Source of the DNA: an uncultured beta proteobacterium
GTDB lineage: Bacteria > Pseudomonadota > Gammaproteobacteria > Burkholderiales > Burkholderiaceae
Direction of reading: 5' to 3'
NCBI GenBank assembly: GCA_903871735.1
Contig: CAIQHU010000060.1
Location: 62,001-126,000 of the forward strand
DNA length: 64,000 nucleotides
Shown in pieces: positions 37,239-47,329 of the stretch; the first letter of the stretch is position 1, and each line of letters begins with the position of its first letter. The notes below the pieces were generated by a model, which was not told the DNA's origin, did no database searches, and saw nothing but the letters and a program-made list of their open reading frames with translations. The position numbers were made by a program, and so were the translations under genes.

Positions 37239-37907
37239 TTAAGGCTTTGCTTGGTGGCGTAACTTGAAATAATAACCAATTCGCCAAAGAAGCAGGACCA
37301 AGAGGATTGCAAGATAAATATTCACCGTAGTTGTGTCATTTTTTGAGGCTTTATGTAACCAGTAATGGAGAGGTGCTAGAAGTGCGATCAGATAGATGAG
37401 TTGATGAAGTTGCGCCCATTTCCGGCCTAAGCGTTTTTGCATGGATTTAGTTGAGGTGATCGCTAGGGGTAAGAGGCAAAGAAAGGCAAGCAGTCCAACT
37501 GTGATGTAGGTGCGTTTGAAGAGGTCCAGGTAGATTGCATTCCAATCAAAATAATGATCCAAAATAATCCATGTCAAGAGATGGATGGATGCATAAAAAA
37601 AACAAAATAAGCCGAATATGCGCCGCAACTTGAGAAGATCATTCCAGCCGCTGAATTTACGTAAGGGGGTAATGGCAAGAGTTAAGCACAGCATAATGAG
37701 AGCCCATGAGCCGGTAAAACGCGTAATGAACTCGATCGGGTTAGCGGTTAATTGATCAGAAACACCAAACCACATTAGGCGAATGAGGGGCGATAAGCAA
37801 AAAACAATAGCTACCAAACGCAGGGCTTGGTAGCTTACAAGAGATTTAGTAATTTTTACGAAGATCCATTCCGGCATAGAGCGAGGCAACTTGATCGGCA
37901 TAGCCAT
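37239..37907 (-). CDS. msrQ: methionine sulfoxide reductase heme subunit MsrQ
   Basis: A 222-residue protein with about six membrane segments, matching MsrQ (YedZ). Heme-binding histidines are in [29 protein letters not shown] and nearby. It passes electrons from the respiratory chain to periplasmic MsrP. The start could be ATG 37907, 37901 or 37877; the last gives the smallest overlap with msrP (32 bases) and is reasonable. Neighbour msrP confirms the call. Confidence 0.92.
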   Translation of the reverse strand: MAMPIKLPRSMPEWIFVKITKSLVSYQALRLVAIVFCLSPLIRLMWFGVSDQLTANPIEFITRFTGSWALIMLCLTLAITPLRKFSGWNDLLKLRRIFGLFCFFYASIHLLTWIILDHYFDWNAIYLDLFKRTYITVGLLAFLCLLPLAITSTKSMQKRLGRKWAQLHQLIYLIALLAPLHYWLHKASKNDTTTVNIYLAILLVLLLWRIGYYFKLRHQAKP

Positions 37908-38823
37908 TCATCATCAGTGTTTTTCTTTTGGGGGCGAAGAAACCTTTGTCATCTCCAATCCGGCGTTCTGATGCTTGTGACCATCGAGGATGGTCGACTT
38001 CTGGGTTGACATTCGAGTAAAACCCATATTCTGAAGGAATACTGATCATCCAGCTACTTTTGGGCATTTGCTCGACAAAGCGGATTTTGACGAGCGACTT
38101 GGCGCTTTTAAAACCATATTTCCAAGGAACTACCAATCGTACTGGAGCCCCATTTTGTTTAGGAAGTACTTCGCCATAAAGTCCCAGAGTGAGGAGTGTC
38201 AGGGGATGGTTGGCTTCATCAAGCCGCAGGGCTTCAGTATATGGCCATTGGATCACATTACTTTTAAGTCCTGGCATTTGGTTTTTATCAGCAAGGGTTG
38301 TGAATTCAACAAACTTAGCGGAGGTTTGGGGTTCGACTTGTTTAATGAGGGCAGATAAAGGAAAGCCGTTCCAAGGAATCACCATGGACCAGCCCTCGAC
38401 ACAGCGCATCCGGTATACGCGTTCTTCGATCGGGGCTAATTTAAGGAGGTCATCGATATCAAAGGTTCGGGGTTTATTAACGAGTCCTTCGACGCTAACT
38501 TTCCAGGGTTTGGTTTGGAGTGATCCAGCATACATTTTTGGATCTTCTTTATCAGTTCCGAACTCATAAAAGTTGTTATAGCTAGTTACGTCTTTGTAAG
38601 ACGTTGGCTTTTCTAAGATCACGTAATTGGTATTGGGCGATGTTTTGAGCTTATTGGGGGTTGGCGGGTTTGCTTGAGCATGAGCCTCACGCGTGAACCA
38701 CTGGCTCATTTCGAATCCGAAGGCCCCAGTAGCTGCTAGTTTGAGGATTTGGCGACGGTTTTCGAATACAGCTTGGGGTGTAATTTCGGAACTAGGGATG
38801 GTAGGTATTTGGATTTTCATCAC
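37846..38823 (-). CDS. msrP: methionine sulfoxide reductase catalytic subunit MsrP
   Basis: A 325-residue molybdoenzyme. A Tat signal has [15 protein letters not shown] near residue 22-36 and ends [24 protein letters not shown] carries the Cys that binds molybdenum, and [14 protein letters not shown] follows. It repairs oxidised methionines of periplasmic proteins with electrons from MsrQ, which overlaps its 3' end. Confidence 0.95.
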   Translation of the reverse strand: MMKIQIPTIPSSEITPQAVFENRRQILKLAATGAFGFEMSQWFTREAHAQANPPTPNKLKTSPNTNYVILEKPTSYKDVTSYNNFYEFGTDKEDPKMYAGSLQTKPWKVSVEGLVNKPRTFDIDDLLKLAPIEERVYRMRCVEGWSMVIPWNGFPLSALIKQVEPQTSAKFVEFTTLADKNQMPGLKSNVIQWPYTEALRLDEANHPLTLLTLGLYGEVLPKQNGAPVRLVVPWKYGFKSAKSLVKIRFVEQMPKSSWMISIPSEYGFYSNVNPEVDHPRWSQASERRIGDDKGFFAPKRKTLMMNGYADQVASLYAGMDLRKNY

Positions 38824-38932
38824 TTTATTTTATAAGGAATAGTCAGAATTTGCAGTTTATCGTAAATTTTTGAGGAATTTGGGATGAAGTTATACAATCT
38901 GTACACCTTACCAACTTTATGATGATTGAGCC

Positions 38933-40057
38933 ATGAGTAAATTATTTACCGAATTCCAATTAAATAGTCCGCGTGGACAGATGACCTTACCAAACCGGAT
39001 GATTGTAGCTCCGATGTGTCAGTATTCTTCCGAGGATGGTTTAGCCAATGATTGGCACCTAACCCACTGGACTAATTTAATGAATAGCGGTGCGGGAGCC
39101 GTCATTATTGAGGCCACCGGTGTGACTGCTGACGGTCGTATTACGCCAAATTGTTTAGGAATTTGGAATGATGCTGGTGAGCAAGCGATTACGGAGCGTT
39201 TAAAACGTGCCAGAAAATTAGCACCGCAAGGCTTGGTTGGGCTGCAATTGTGCCATGCGGGTAGAAAAGCTTCTAGCCAAGTTCCTTGGGAGGGCGGTGC
39301 TTTGATTCCACCAGCGAGTCCGGGTGGTTGGCAGACTGTTGCTCCTTCGGCGGTAGGTCATAATCCGAACGAACCTGTGCCAAAAGCATTAGACCTGGCA
39401 GAAATGGCTGCAATTAAAGAGGCTTTTGCGCAGGCTGCGCTTCGTGCTGAGCGTGCGGGAGTCGATTTTATTGAGTTACATGGCGCCCATGGTTATTTGT
39501 TACACCAGTTTATGTCCCCCTTAGCGAATCTTCGCACGGATGAGTACGGCGGTTCATCCGCCAACCGCATGCGCTTTCCGATTGAGGTCTTTGCGGCGGT
39601 TCGTGCGGTTTATCGTGGGGTTTTAGGAATTCGGGTTTCTGCTTCGGATTGGGCGCAAGGGGGCTGGACTCCTGAAGAAACCATTACTTTGGCGCAAGCT
39701 TTAAAGGCGCACGATATTTCGTATATTCATGTTTCGAGTGGCGGTGTTTCACACCAACAAAAAATTAACCTTGGTCCAGGATATCAAGTCTCTTTTGCTA
39801 AGCAAGTAAAAGCAGCAACTGGTATTCCAACAATTACTGTGGGGTTAATTACCGAGCCCCAACAAGCGGAGGATATCTTGCAAGCAGGTGACGCGGATTT
39901 GATTGCGTTTGCCCGGGCCTTCTTATATAAACCAAGATGGGGGTGGGAGGCGGCAGCTGCTTTGGGTGGTCAAGTAGAAGCGGCGCATCAATATTGGCGC
40001 TGTTTACCCCGTGAGCACCAGCAGGTTTTTAAGACCTTAAAAATCGGCCAAAGATAG
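38933..40057 (+). CDS. NADH:flavin oxidoreductase, old yellow enzyme family (NamA/YqjM-like)
   Basis: A 374-residue TIM-barrel flavoenzyme. LPNRMIVAPMCQYSSEDGLANDWHL is the N-terminal FMN site of the YqjM class, with its regulatory Cys, then QLCHAGRKAS, and VDFIELHGAHGYLLHQFMSPL with the active-site His. The end has VGLITEPQQAE and DLIAFARAFL. It reduces activated double bonds with NAD(P)H. Nothing adjacent points to a physiological substrate. Confidence 0.92.
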   Translation: MSKLFTEFQLNSPRGQMTLPNRMIVAPMCQYSSEDGLANDWHLTHWTNLMNSGAGAVIIEATGVTADGRITPNCLGIWNDAGEQAITERLKRARKLAPQGLVGLQLCHAGRKASSQVPWEGGALIPPASPGGWQTVAPSAVGHNPNEPVPKALDLAEMAAIKEAFAQAALRAERAGVDFIELHGAHGYLLHQFMSPLANLRTDEYGGSSANRMRFPIEVFAAVRAVYRGVLGIRVSASDWAQGGWTPEETITLAQALKAHDISYIHVSSGGVSHQQKINLGPGYQVSFAKQVKAATGIPTITVGLITEPQQAEDILQAGDADLIAFARAFLYKPRWGWEAAAALGGQVEAAHQYWRCLPREHQQVFKTLKIGQR

Positions 40058-40115
40058 TCCTTTTAGAGGTTTTAAAGAATGCCTTGCGTCTTTTTTGCAA
40101 TGACACAAAAAGTCC

Positions 40116-40156
40116 ATTAAGATAGATATTAGTTTGAATTCAAATGCTATCTTAAT
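40116..40156. promoter_or_regulatory. nested inverted repeat before the HNH gene
   Basis: ATTAAGATAG at 40116-40125 pairs perfectly with CTATCTTAAT at 40147-40156. Inside lies the 12-base palindrome TTTGAATTCAAA (40133-40144). The outer arm ends just before the AAGGG ribosome-binding region of the GTG start at 40168. It could be an operator or, in RNA, a hairpin affecting translation. Confidence 0.5.
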
Positions 40157-40167
40157 AAGGGTTAACT

Positions 40168-40782
40168 GTGCTCCATATTTTGAAATTGGATTTGGGTGGC
40201 ATTCCTCAAAGTTGGGTTAATGCTGAGGAGGCTACCAAGCATTACGCCGAAGGCAGTATATCTTGGACCTTAGGTAAACCCATTGCGGTGATGCGCGGTG
40301 GCATATCTCGCAATACCGGTAAGCAGTCACTGATTGAGTTACATTCGATATTTGCTACGAAGGGGGCAGCTCGGATCAATTTATTTGAAGTAATTCCTGC
40401 CATCACAAAGAGTAAGTTATATCGACGTGATCAGGGTTTTTGTGCGTATTGTGCTCATCATGTGAGTGAGCTTGATTCAGAAGCAGAGCATATTATTCCT
40501 GCGAGTCGAGGCGGTTCTTATTCGTGGATGAATTTAGTCATTTCTTGTCGAGCTTGCAATCAGAAAAAAGGGAATCGAACTCCTGAGCGGGCTGGCATGT
40601 CTTTAATGTACGCACCATATATCCCTAGTTTGTATGAGGATATGATTTTAAAAGGGCGTCATATTCTGGCGGATCAGATGGAATTTTTAACGGCAAACCT
40701 GCCTAAAAATAGTCGCTTGATCCAAAAAATTGCCGTTAGTAAAAACCATGACTCTCCATTGAGTGATCCATTACGCAGTTGA
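40168..40782 (+). CDS. HNH endonuclease-family protein
   Basis: A 204-residue protein. The HNH core runs from about 90 to 140: zinc cysteines C92, C95, C127 and C130, the central AEHIIPASRGG with His108 and the Asn in WMNLV (122), then CNQKKGNRTP. The N-terminal 80 residues resemble chromosomal HNH proteins (a gain of GKPIAVM and LYRRD). It is likely a conserved host protein rather than a mobile-element enzyme, with unknown DNA target. The start is GTG 40168. Confidence 0.85.
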   Translation: MLHILKLDLGGIPQSWVNAEEATKHYAEGSISWTLGKPIAVMRGGISRNTGKQSLIELHSIFATKGAARINLFEVIPAITKSKLYRRDQGFCAYCAHHVSELDSEAEHIIPASRGGSYSWMNLVISCRACNQKKGNRTPERAGMSLMYAPYIPSLYEDMILKGRHILADQMEFLTANLPKNSRLIQKIAVSKNHDSPLSDPLRS

Positions 40783-40852
40783 TTCGGGCGGGTACCACTG
40801 GCCCGGAATTGCATCGAAGCTGATTTACAAAAATCTCTAGTCCAACAGGTTT

Positions 40853-42040
40853 TTAATGACGCGCCTGTTTAATTGGTTGATGATCTTCGAGCTCATTCAG
40901 ATATTGGCGCATGGACTGACCTTCTTTTTTTAAATAATTCTCAACTGCTAAGCCAAAGCGATCGTCCAGTAAATAGTGCATAGAGAATAGGTTAACGGGG
41001 AGGAGTCCGCGGTGAATTTTATGTTCACCTTGGGCACCACCCTCAAAGATGGCAATTTTTTCTTGAATACAAAATTCAATACTTTGGTAGTAAGCGGTTT
41101 CAAAATGTAAGTTACTCACGAATTTTGTACTACCCCAGTAACGTCCATAAGCGCGTTCCTGGCCATCTTTATTTCGATCGCGAAAGAGCAATGAGGCGGC
41201 GATATGAGTACCTTCTTGAATAGCAAAGATCAGATGGAGGTAATCTGGCATATGTTGACCAATTTGGGAAAAAAACTCTCGGTTTAGGTAGGGTTTATTA
41301 CCGTGATTTAAATAATTGGTTTCATAGCAAGCATAGAAGGTTTCCCAATGTTGAGGAGTCATTTGAGAACCTGGGACATGGATAAATTTAACGTTGGCAG
41401 ATTGCACTTGAGAGCGTTCGCGCAAAATATTATTACGTCGTTTTTTATTGAGGGTGTATAAGAATTCTTCAAAAGAGGATAAACAATTTCCGGGATGCTC
41501 GAGTGATTGGTTTTGCCAATGGAACTGGATTGACTCTCTACGAAGATAACCTAGATCTTGAAATAGAGCTTGATCACCGAACATTGGGAATAGGACGTGG
41601 ATCGAGGAGTAGCCCTGTTCTTTTGCAAACTGCGCCGCACTTTGTAAAAGATATTTTGCTGCCTCTGGATCATTGCCAAGTATGCGTGTTCCTCCGACTG
41701 GGGTGAAGGGGATTGCTGACAGCATTTTTGGGTAATAACTCAGGCCATTTTCTTGGTAGGCATTAGCCCATGCCCAATCAAAAACATACTCACCATAGGA
41801 GTGTGTTTTGAGATAAAAGGGCATGGCAGCGAGAAGTTGACGCGGGGATGATTGCCAAACAGTAAAGTGGCAGGGTTGCCAGCCCGTTTTTTGACTAACG
41901 CAAGCACTTTGCTCCATCGCTAATAAATATTCGTGACGAATAAATGGGGAGGCTTGGGGATGCCAAATGAGGGCATTCCACGTATCAGCTGGAATTTGGT
42001 GAATTGCTGAATAAATTTCAGTCGTGTACGAGGAATGCAT
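40853..42040 (-). CDS. GNAT/FemAB-like protein (DUF482 family)
   Basis: A 395-residue cytoplasmic protein. It opens EIYSAIHQIPADTWNALI, with SPFIRHEYLLAMEQS, and carries FDWAWANAYQENGLSYYPKML and FEGGAQGEHKIHRGLLPV near the end. These are marks of the DUF482 (PF04339) family, built like FemAB/GNAT acyltransferases. The reaction is not established. It precedes the CMD-family gene across about 26 bases in genome order but that gene is transcribed upstream of it on the same strand. Confidence 0.8.
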   Translation of the reverse strand: MHSSYTTEIYSAIHQIPADTWNALIWHPQASPFIRHEYLLAMEQSACVSQKTGWQPCHFTVWQSSPRQLLAAMPFYLKTHSYGEYVFDWAWANAYQENGLSYYPKMLSAIPFTPVGGTRILGNDPEAAKYLLQSAAQFAKEQGYSSIHVLFPMFGDQALFQDLGYLRRESIQFHWQNQSLEHPGNCLSSFEEFLYTLNKKRRNNILRERSQVQSANVKFIHVPGSQMTPQHWETFYACYETNYLNHGNKPYLNREFFSQIGQHMPDYLHLIFAIQEGTHIAASLLFRDRNKDGQERAYGRYWGSTKFVSNLHFETAYYQSIEFCIQEKIAIFEGGAQGEHKIHRGLLPVNLFSMHYLLDDRFGLAVENYLKKEGQSMRQYLNELEDHQPIKQARH

Positions 42041-42066
42041 GGATACTTCTGATTAAAGCATCAAAA

Positions 42067-42615
42067 TTAGGAATGCGTATCTTCGGGTTGAATGCCTGTA
42101 GCAATTAAAAAGCGCGACACCATATTATAGGTAGCAACAACCGCGACCATTTCCACAGTTTTTTGTGGTCCTAAAGCTTGATTTAAACGCTGCATCACTT
42201 CATCTGGAACTTCTATATCGCGTGTCATTGCAACCGTCAGAGCGATCACGTCCAGTTCAAGAGCGTCAAATAATTGACTATTAAACGCGGCAGTGCCAAT
42301 TTTACGAAGTTCTTGCACTTGCTCTGGCGTGCCGCCGGCTTTAACGAATTCTGGGGCGTGATGAAAGAACTCATACTCTGCACGGTTGAGGATAGCAACG
42401 CCACACATACCGATTTCTTTATGTTTATCGTTTAGACTCAGGTTTTGACGGATTTCTTTGAGCATCGAGTTCCAGCCACGAGTTAGGGCGGGACTATTGA
42501 GAAGCATACGGTCTAAATTCATAAGTGTGCCTCCACGACGGGCGCGGACTGCATCCACAATTTCTTTGGGTTCTTTAATATCTTGCGGTTGATAGGGGAT
42601 AATTTGTTTTGTCAT
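42067..42615 (-). CDS. carboxymuconolactone decarboxylase (AhpD-like) family protein
   Basis: A 182-residue helical protein. NRAEYEFFHHAPEFVKAGGTPEQVQELRKIG carries the conserved Glu and His of the CMD fold. The CxxC pair of true AhpD peroxidase partners is absent, so it more likely belongs to the decarboxylase-like or uncharacterised branch. It lies upstream of the DUF482 gene on the same strand, 26 bases apart. Confidence 0.8.
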   Translation of the reverse strand: MTKQIIPYQPQDIKEPKEIVDAVRARRGGTLMNLDRMLLNSPALTRGWNSMLKEIRQNLSLNDKHKEIGMCGVAILNRAEYEFFHHAPEFVKAGGTPEQVQELRKIGTAAFNSQLFDALELDVIALTVAMTRDIEVPDEVMQRLNQALGPQKTVEMVAVVATYNMVSRFLIATGIQPEDTHS

Positions 42616-42754
42616 AAGATGGCTTAAAAGTTAATGATTGAGAGCATGCGTGGTTAATTGCAACCAACTAAACTAGACCTATTTTTAAATAAGTAATTGA
42701 TTTAAAAATAAGAGCTAAGCTTATTTTAATTGTAATTCCAATTTGGAGGCAGGA

Positions 42755-43147
42755 TTGAGTGATCCACTGATTCAACCTGGTCAGGTGATTTGTCGAACTG
42801 GGCAATTAGAGCCGGGTGGTTTAGCTTTTCGATTTATAGTTTTTTATGAGGAGTTATGCTTACGCATTAAGATCCCTATTTCTGTTGAAGATCACTTACC
42901 AGCCTTTGTCGTGAATTATCAAGGGAACTATTACGCCTATTTAAACCGGTGCGCGCACTTACCTATGCAAATGGATTGGAATCCTGGAGAGTTATTTGAC
43001 GATGCTAAGCGGTACTTGGTTTGTGCAACGCATTATGCAGTTTATGAGCCAGATACGGGAGTATGTATTTCTGGCCCATGTCGATTAGGTTCTCAGTTAG
43101 TCGTCTTGCCGATACGAGTGATTGGTGAGGATATTATTCTGCTGTAG
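42755..43147 (+). CDS. Rieske [2Fe-2S] domain protein
   Basis: A small protein of about 130 residues with one Rieske domain. The cluster ligands are CAH in NRCAHLPMQ and CATH in LVCATHYAVY, and GPC with a following Leu closes the loop. Small Rieske proteins act as ferredoxins for oxygenases or in uncharacterised electron transfer. I choose TTG 42755, since GGAGG at 42745-42749 lies just before it; TTG 42743 is the longer alternative. It converges with darP and the two frames overlap by 14 bases. Confidence 0.82.
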   Translation: MSDPLIQPGQVICRTGQLEPGGLAFRFIVFYEELCLRIKIPISVEDHLPAFVVNYQGNYYAYLNRCAHLPMQMDWNPGELFDDAKRYLVCATHYAVYEPDTGVCISGPCRLGSQLVVLPIRVIGEDIILL

Positions 43148-43685
43148 GTGCTTGGTCGAGTTGTTTGAGTACTTGAAAAATTTCACGAAACGATTTCGGG
43201 GGTTTATTTTCAAGCTGTTCCTTACGGGCATTACGAATTAATGTTCTGAGCGTTTGGATATCAAAGTTTGGGTATTGGTTAATGAGTTCAGTAAAGCGTT
43301 GGTCATCAATCATTAAATCGGCTCGCAATTTTTCAAGGTAGTGCATTCTGGCAATTTCAGCTTGATTTACACCCTGTATGGCATCTAGTCGCGCTTCGAT
43401 TGCATTGATTTCAGATTCATCAAGGCTGCGCATTAATTTACCAAGATACAGCTTGTGCCTTTTGATTGCCCCAAAAGTTTTTATCTTCGAGGTCTCTAGT
43501 AATTGCTCACGTAAGTGATCATCAATTGGAAGAGACTTTATTGCATCGGAGCTGAGTTCGGACAGTGTCTTTGCGAGTTCTTGTCGGGCTAGCATCTGGC
43601 GTTTAATCTGCGATTTACTTGGTCCGAAATCCTCTTCGTCGATTTCGGACTCTGGAGCACGAGATAGATTGGCTGCTGGCTTCAT
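43134..43685 (-). CDS. darP: ribosome-associated protein DarP (DUF615/YjgA)
   Basis: About 183 residues from ATG 43685. GPSKSQIKRQM and the acidic leader match YjgA, and LRTLIRNARKEQLENKPPKSFREIFQVLK is the diagnostic C-terminus. DarP helps late assembly of the 50S subunit. The longer frame (to 43757) would overlap selO and lacks homology, so the shorter start is used. It lies 7 bases after selO. Confidence 0.9.
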   Translation of the reverse strand: MKPAANLSRAPESEIDEEDFGPSKSQIKRQMLARQELAKTLSELSSDAIKSLPIDDHLREQLLETSKIKTFGAIKRHKLYLGKLMRSLDESEINAIEARLDAIQGVNQAEIARMHYLEKLRADLMIDDQRFTELINQYPNFDIQTLRTLIRNARKEQLENKPPKSFREIFQVLKQLDQAPTAE

Positions 43686-43692
43686 CGGTATT

Positions 43693-45207
43693 TTAAGATG
43701 AACAGGACACTTCGAGTGTCTTGGCCCAGTCCGGAGGTAGTTGGGCGTAATCCGCAAAATCTGGTCGTTCAGTAAATGGTTTAGCCAGGCACTCTTGTAA
43801 GCGATTGATTTCGGAAAAATCGCCTTCTTGCGCTTTGTTGATAGCTATTTGGGCAAGGTGTTGACGCAGGATATAAGCTGGATTGATAGCCCGCATTGCT
43901 GTGGCTATTTGCGGGCGTTTTTCTTGTGGAAGAAATGCTAAGTAAGGCTGGAGCCATGCGTCATAAGCTATTCGATCTATGCAAAGGTCGCGCAGAACCG
44001 GATTTTCTGGATTTTCAATCACATCTGCTAGGTGTCTAAAGAAATAGGTATAGTCGATTTGTTGTTGATCTAGCAGATGAATGATCGGTTCGATGACGGA
44101 TTGTCTGATTGTTTCTGATGAGACTTGATCTGTAGTTTGTAAAGCCTGATCAAGGCCTAATTTTGAACACATGATGGCCTGGTAAGACTTTTGATACTGA
44201 GGTAAAAATTGACCAAGCACGCCCTGGAGTGCAGTGATGGCGATCTGGATTGCTTCGTCACTATCATCTTTGGCAATCAGTGGCAGCAAGGCTTGGGCTA
44301 GGCGGACTAAATTCCAATGGAATACTTGGGGTTGGTTAGCAAAGGAATAGCGACCCTGGCTATCGGTGTGATTACAAATATGGTTGAGGTCAAATTGATC
44401 CATAAAACCAAATGGTCCGTAATCGAGGGTGAGGCCCAGAATCGACATATTGTCCGTATTTAGAACCCCATGGCAAAACCCCACACTTTGCCATTTTGCA
44501 ACTAAGCTTGCACTGCGTTCAAGGACCTCTTCAAAGAGACTTAGATAGGGGTTTTGATCTTTCTGAAGATCGTTGAAATGATGGCTAATTACAAAATCAG
44601 CTAAGCGTTTCAGATGCTCCAACTGGCCTGTAGTGGCAAAGTGTTCAAAGTGACCAAAGCGGATAAAGCTAGGTGCGACGCGAGCTACTACGGAGGCTGT
44701 CTCTACAGTTTCTCGCACAACTTGTTTGGGTGAGGCAGTAATTGCTAGTGCTCTAGTGGTTGGGATATGCAGGCCTGCCATTGCTTCAGAGCAAAGATAT
44801 TCTCGAATAGAGGAGCGCAGGACAGCGCGACCGTCTCCCATCCGGGAATAGGGTGTTTTACCAGCCCCTTTTAATTGGATTTCAAAGATCTGTTGTTGGT
44901 GTTCAACTTGCCCTAGGGTAATGGCTCGGCCGTCTCCTAATTGGCCAGCCCAGACTCCAAATTGATGACCAGAATACACACTTGCGTAGGGTTGAGTATG
45001 TGTAATCGGATGATTACCACTAAGAATCTCTATCAAATCTTGCTGATTGAAAGACGCGGGATCTAGCCCAATCAGTTCAGCTACTTGAGTTGAACTTGCG
45101 ACGAGGCTTGGACTGGGCAGTGGACTTGGATGAAGTGGAGTTAAAAAATTAGTCCCGAGCTCATAAAAGCCACTTTGCCAGTGGAGGTCAGACAAAGATT
45201 GATGCAT
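43693..45207 (-). CDS. selO: protein adenylyltransferase SelO (YdiU)
   Basis: A 504-residue pseudokinase-fold enzyme. YSGHQFGVWAGQLGDGRAI and GAGKTPYSRMGDGRAVLRSSIREYL form the nucleotide site, and GVLNTDNMSILGLTLDYGPFGFMDQF contains the metal-binding Asn and Asp. SelO transfers AMP to protein side chains under oxidative stress. The C-terminal selenocysteine or CxxC seen in some homologues is replaced by VSCSS at the extreme end. It starts 3 bases after the Bug stop. Confidence 0.93.
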   Translation of the reverse strand: MHQSLSDLHWQSGFYELGTNFLTPLHPSPLPSPSLVASSTQVAELIGLDPASFNQQDLIEILSGNHPITHTQPYASVYSGHQFGVWAGQLGDGRAITLGQVEHQQQIFEIQLKGAGKTPYSRMGDGRAVLRSSIREYLCSEAMAGLHIPTTRALAITASPKQVVRETVETASVVARVAPSFIRFGHFEHFATTGQLEHLKRLADFVISHHFNDLQKDQNPYLSLFEEVLERSASLVAKWQSVGFCHGVLNTDNMSILGLTLDYGPFGFMDQFDLNHICNHTDSQGRYSFANQPQVFHWNLVRLAQALLPLIAKDDSDEAIQIAITALQGVLGQFLPQYQKSYQAIMCSKLGLDQALQTTDQVSSETIRQSVIEPIIHLLDQQQIDYTYFFRHLADVIENPENPVLRDLCIDRIAYDAWLQPYLAFLPQEKRPQIATAMRAINPAYILRQHLAQIAINKAQEGDFSEINRLQECLAKPFTERPDFADYAQLPPDWAKTLEVSCSS

Positions 45208-45209
45208 GG

Positions 45210-46181
45210 CTACTCGACTTTGCCAATCTTTTTTACAATATCCGACATTTTTTTAGCATCCAGATCCCAGTAAGTTTTAAATTCTGGAGCGTCCAGATAT
45301 TGAATTGGTGAGCCCGTACCGTCGAGTACTGATTTGACGCGCGGATCATTTGCTGCCAATTTTGCTGCAGCGCGAAGTGTTTCTGTAATCTCGTTCGATA
45401 CGCCACTAGGTATAAAAAGTCCAGACCACTGGGCAAACTCGACATTTTCACCAATTTCTTTAAAGCTTGGGACATCTGGTAGGCTAGCTAGGCGCCCAGT
45501 TCCCCAATGGGCGAGTGCTCTTACTTTACCAGCTTTAATTTGTTGCACGATGGAGGCTGGGCCGGTAGCGAGGGCATCGACTTGTGTGCCTAGTAACGCA
45601 ATAATGGCAGGTCCTGCTCCGGTATAGGGAATATGGGCCATACCAAAGGAGTTATTTAATTTAATCATCTCCATGGGAATATGCATCGTGCCATAGTTGC
45701 CAGAAGATCCAAAGTTGTATTTGCCAGGATCTTTTTTCATGGCGGCGACGAATTCTGGATAGGTTTTCCATGGACTATCAGCGCGAACTACTAATACGGT
45801 TGGATCGGCGGTAAAACGAGCGATCGGTTTAAACTGGTTCGTCTGGAAGGAGATTTCTTTACCCAGAATTTTATCGGCTTCGGGGATGATCGAGATAGAT
45901 GATAAAGACATAAGAATGGTATAGCCATCGGGCTTGGCTTTAGCCACATAGGCCATACCAACACCACCACCAGCACCAGCTCGGTTTTCAACCACGACAG
46001 TTTGGCCAAGGTGGCGACTCAGCGCTTCGGCTACTGGCCTGCCAACGGTATCGGCTACACCACCAGGCGGGAATGGCACAATCATGGTGATTGGGCGGCT
46101 TGGCCATTTATCTTGCGCCTGCACAGCAGGCATTGCTAGGCTAAACAGGCAGACTAGAGCGACAACAGTTTTTACAAGCAT
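45210..46181 (-). CDS. Bug/TctC-family periplasmic substrate-binding protein
   Basis: About 323 residues from ATG 46181, where a clean signal peptide begins (MLVKTVVALVCLFSLAMPAVQAQ); the open frame extends to 46277 but that would bury the signal. WPSRPITMIVPFPPGGVADTVGR and VENRAGAGGGVG are the Bug motifs. It precedes selO by 2 bases and may be co-transcribed with it by chance. Ligand unknown. Confidence 0.9.
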   Translation of the reverse strand: MLVKTVVALVCLFSLAMPAVQAQDKWPSRPITMIVPFPPGGVADTVGRPVAEALSRHLGQTVVVENRAGAGGGVGMAYVAKAKPDGYTILMSLSSISIIPEADKILGKEISFQTNQFKPIARFTADPTVLVVRADSPWKTYPEFVAAMKKDPGKYNFGSSGNYGTMHIPMEMIKLNNSFGMAHIPYTGAGPAIIALLGTQVDALATGPASIVQQIKAGKVRALAHWGTGRLASLPDVPSFKEIGENVEFAQWSGLFIPSGVSNEITETLRAAAKLAANDPRVKSVLDGTGSPIQYLDAPEFKTYWDLDAKKMSDIVKKIGKVE

Positions 46182-46443
46182 TGTCTGAATTATCGTTTGA
46201 GGCTTGCAAGGATTAGAACTGAAGCATTGCTGAGGTGAAGAAGAGTGATACCTAGAATTCAAATATATAGTTTGCATACAGTTTCTTTCTTATTCGTAGG
46301 GGTGAACTAAGCAGAAGTTCGATCAAAGACCTGATTCAATCGGAGTACAGATACCGCATTGTAAAGCGAACAGCCGTATTTGGTTCTAAATGAGAGGTCT
46401 GACAGTAGAATAATCCAAGTTTAGATAATACAATCTGAGATAC

Positions 46444-47271
46444 ATGAAAAAATTAGCTCAGGTATTAACTATTGCTGGATCAGACAGTGGCGGTGGTGCG
46501 GGTATTCAGGCGGACTTAAAGACGATGAGTGCCTGGGGTTGTTATGGCCTAACGGTGCTTACTGCGGTGACCGCGCAAAATACTCTGGGGGTAAGCCATA
46601 TTGAAGCGTTAAGTCAGCAGTCGGTAGCCGCACAAATTACAGCAGTTATGACAGATTTTGACGTCAATACGATTAAGATTGGCATGCTCGCGAGTCCCGA
46701 GTTAGTGCAAACGGTTGCCAATAGTCTGCGGGACTATCCGAGGGTGCAGATTGTGCTTGATCCCGTTTTGGTAGCTACTTCTGGAGCAGTTTTAGGTAGT
46801 GCGCAGACAGCTCAGAGCCTGCAACAAGATTTATTTCCAAGAGCGCGTTTAATCACACCTAATTTATCTGAAACTGCGGTCTTATTAGGGCGACCCATTC
46901 ATACGGTTGAGCAGATGGAACAGGCTGCTCGAGAATTGGTTGATTTAGGTGTGCATGCTGCTTTAATCAAGGGTGGACATTTAGAAGATACCGATTTGTT
47001 AGTTGATGTCTTGGCCATCAAAACAGGGCAAAGTATTTTGATGAGGCGGTATGCGCATGCAAAAATTAGCACCGAAAATACCCACGGCACTGGTTGCACT
47101 TTGTCCAGTGCGATTGCCTGTGGATTAGCTCTTGGCGCGCCTCTTGAAGAGGCTGTAGCGCAAGCGATTGACTATGTCCAAGAAGCAATTCGGCACGCTG
47201 TTTCGTTGAATTTGGGGCAAGGCCCCGGGCCTCTTTGGCATGCGTTTCGTAATTTCCCCCGCATGCTTTAG
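46444..47271 (+). CDS. thiD: hydroxymethylpyrimidine (phosphate) kinase ThiD
   Basis: A 275-residue kinase of the ribokinase-like fold. AGSDSGGGAGIQADLKTM is the family opening and STENTHGTGCTLSSAIA the catalytic end with its GTGC loop. It phosphorylates HMP and HMP-phosphate to the diphosphate for thiamine. It is convergent with thiE and has no riboswitch of its own in the visible region. Confidence 0.95.
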   Translation: MKKLAQVLTIAGSDSGGGAGIQADLKTMSAWGCYGLTVLTAVTAQNTLGVSHIEALSQQSVAAQITAVMTDFDVNTIKIGMLASPELVQTVANSLRDYPRVQIVLDPVLVATSGAVLGSAQTAQSLQQDLFPRARLITPNLSETAVLLGRPIHTVEQMEQAARELVDLGVHAALIKGGHLEDTDLLVDVLAIKTGQSILMRRYAHAKISTENTHGTGCTLSSAIACGLALGAPLEEAVAQAIDYVQEAIRHAVSLNLGQGPGPLWHAFRNFPRML

Positions 47272-47329
47272 TATTTTTACTATAGGTCGCTTACCCGAAA
47301 AAATAGAAATCTTTTAAAGATAAAATGAT

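Noticed and set aside
45210-46277. Longer start of the Bug gene at 46277
   Set aside because: It would put about 32 residues before the signal peptide. ATG 46181 gives a normal one.
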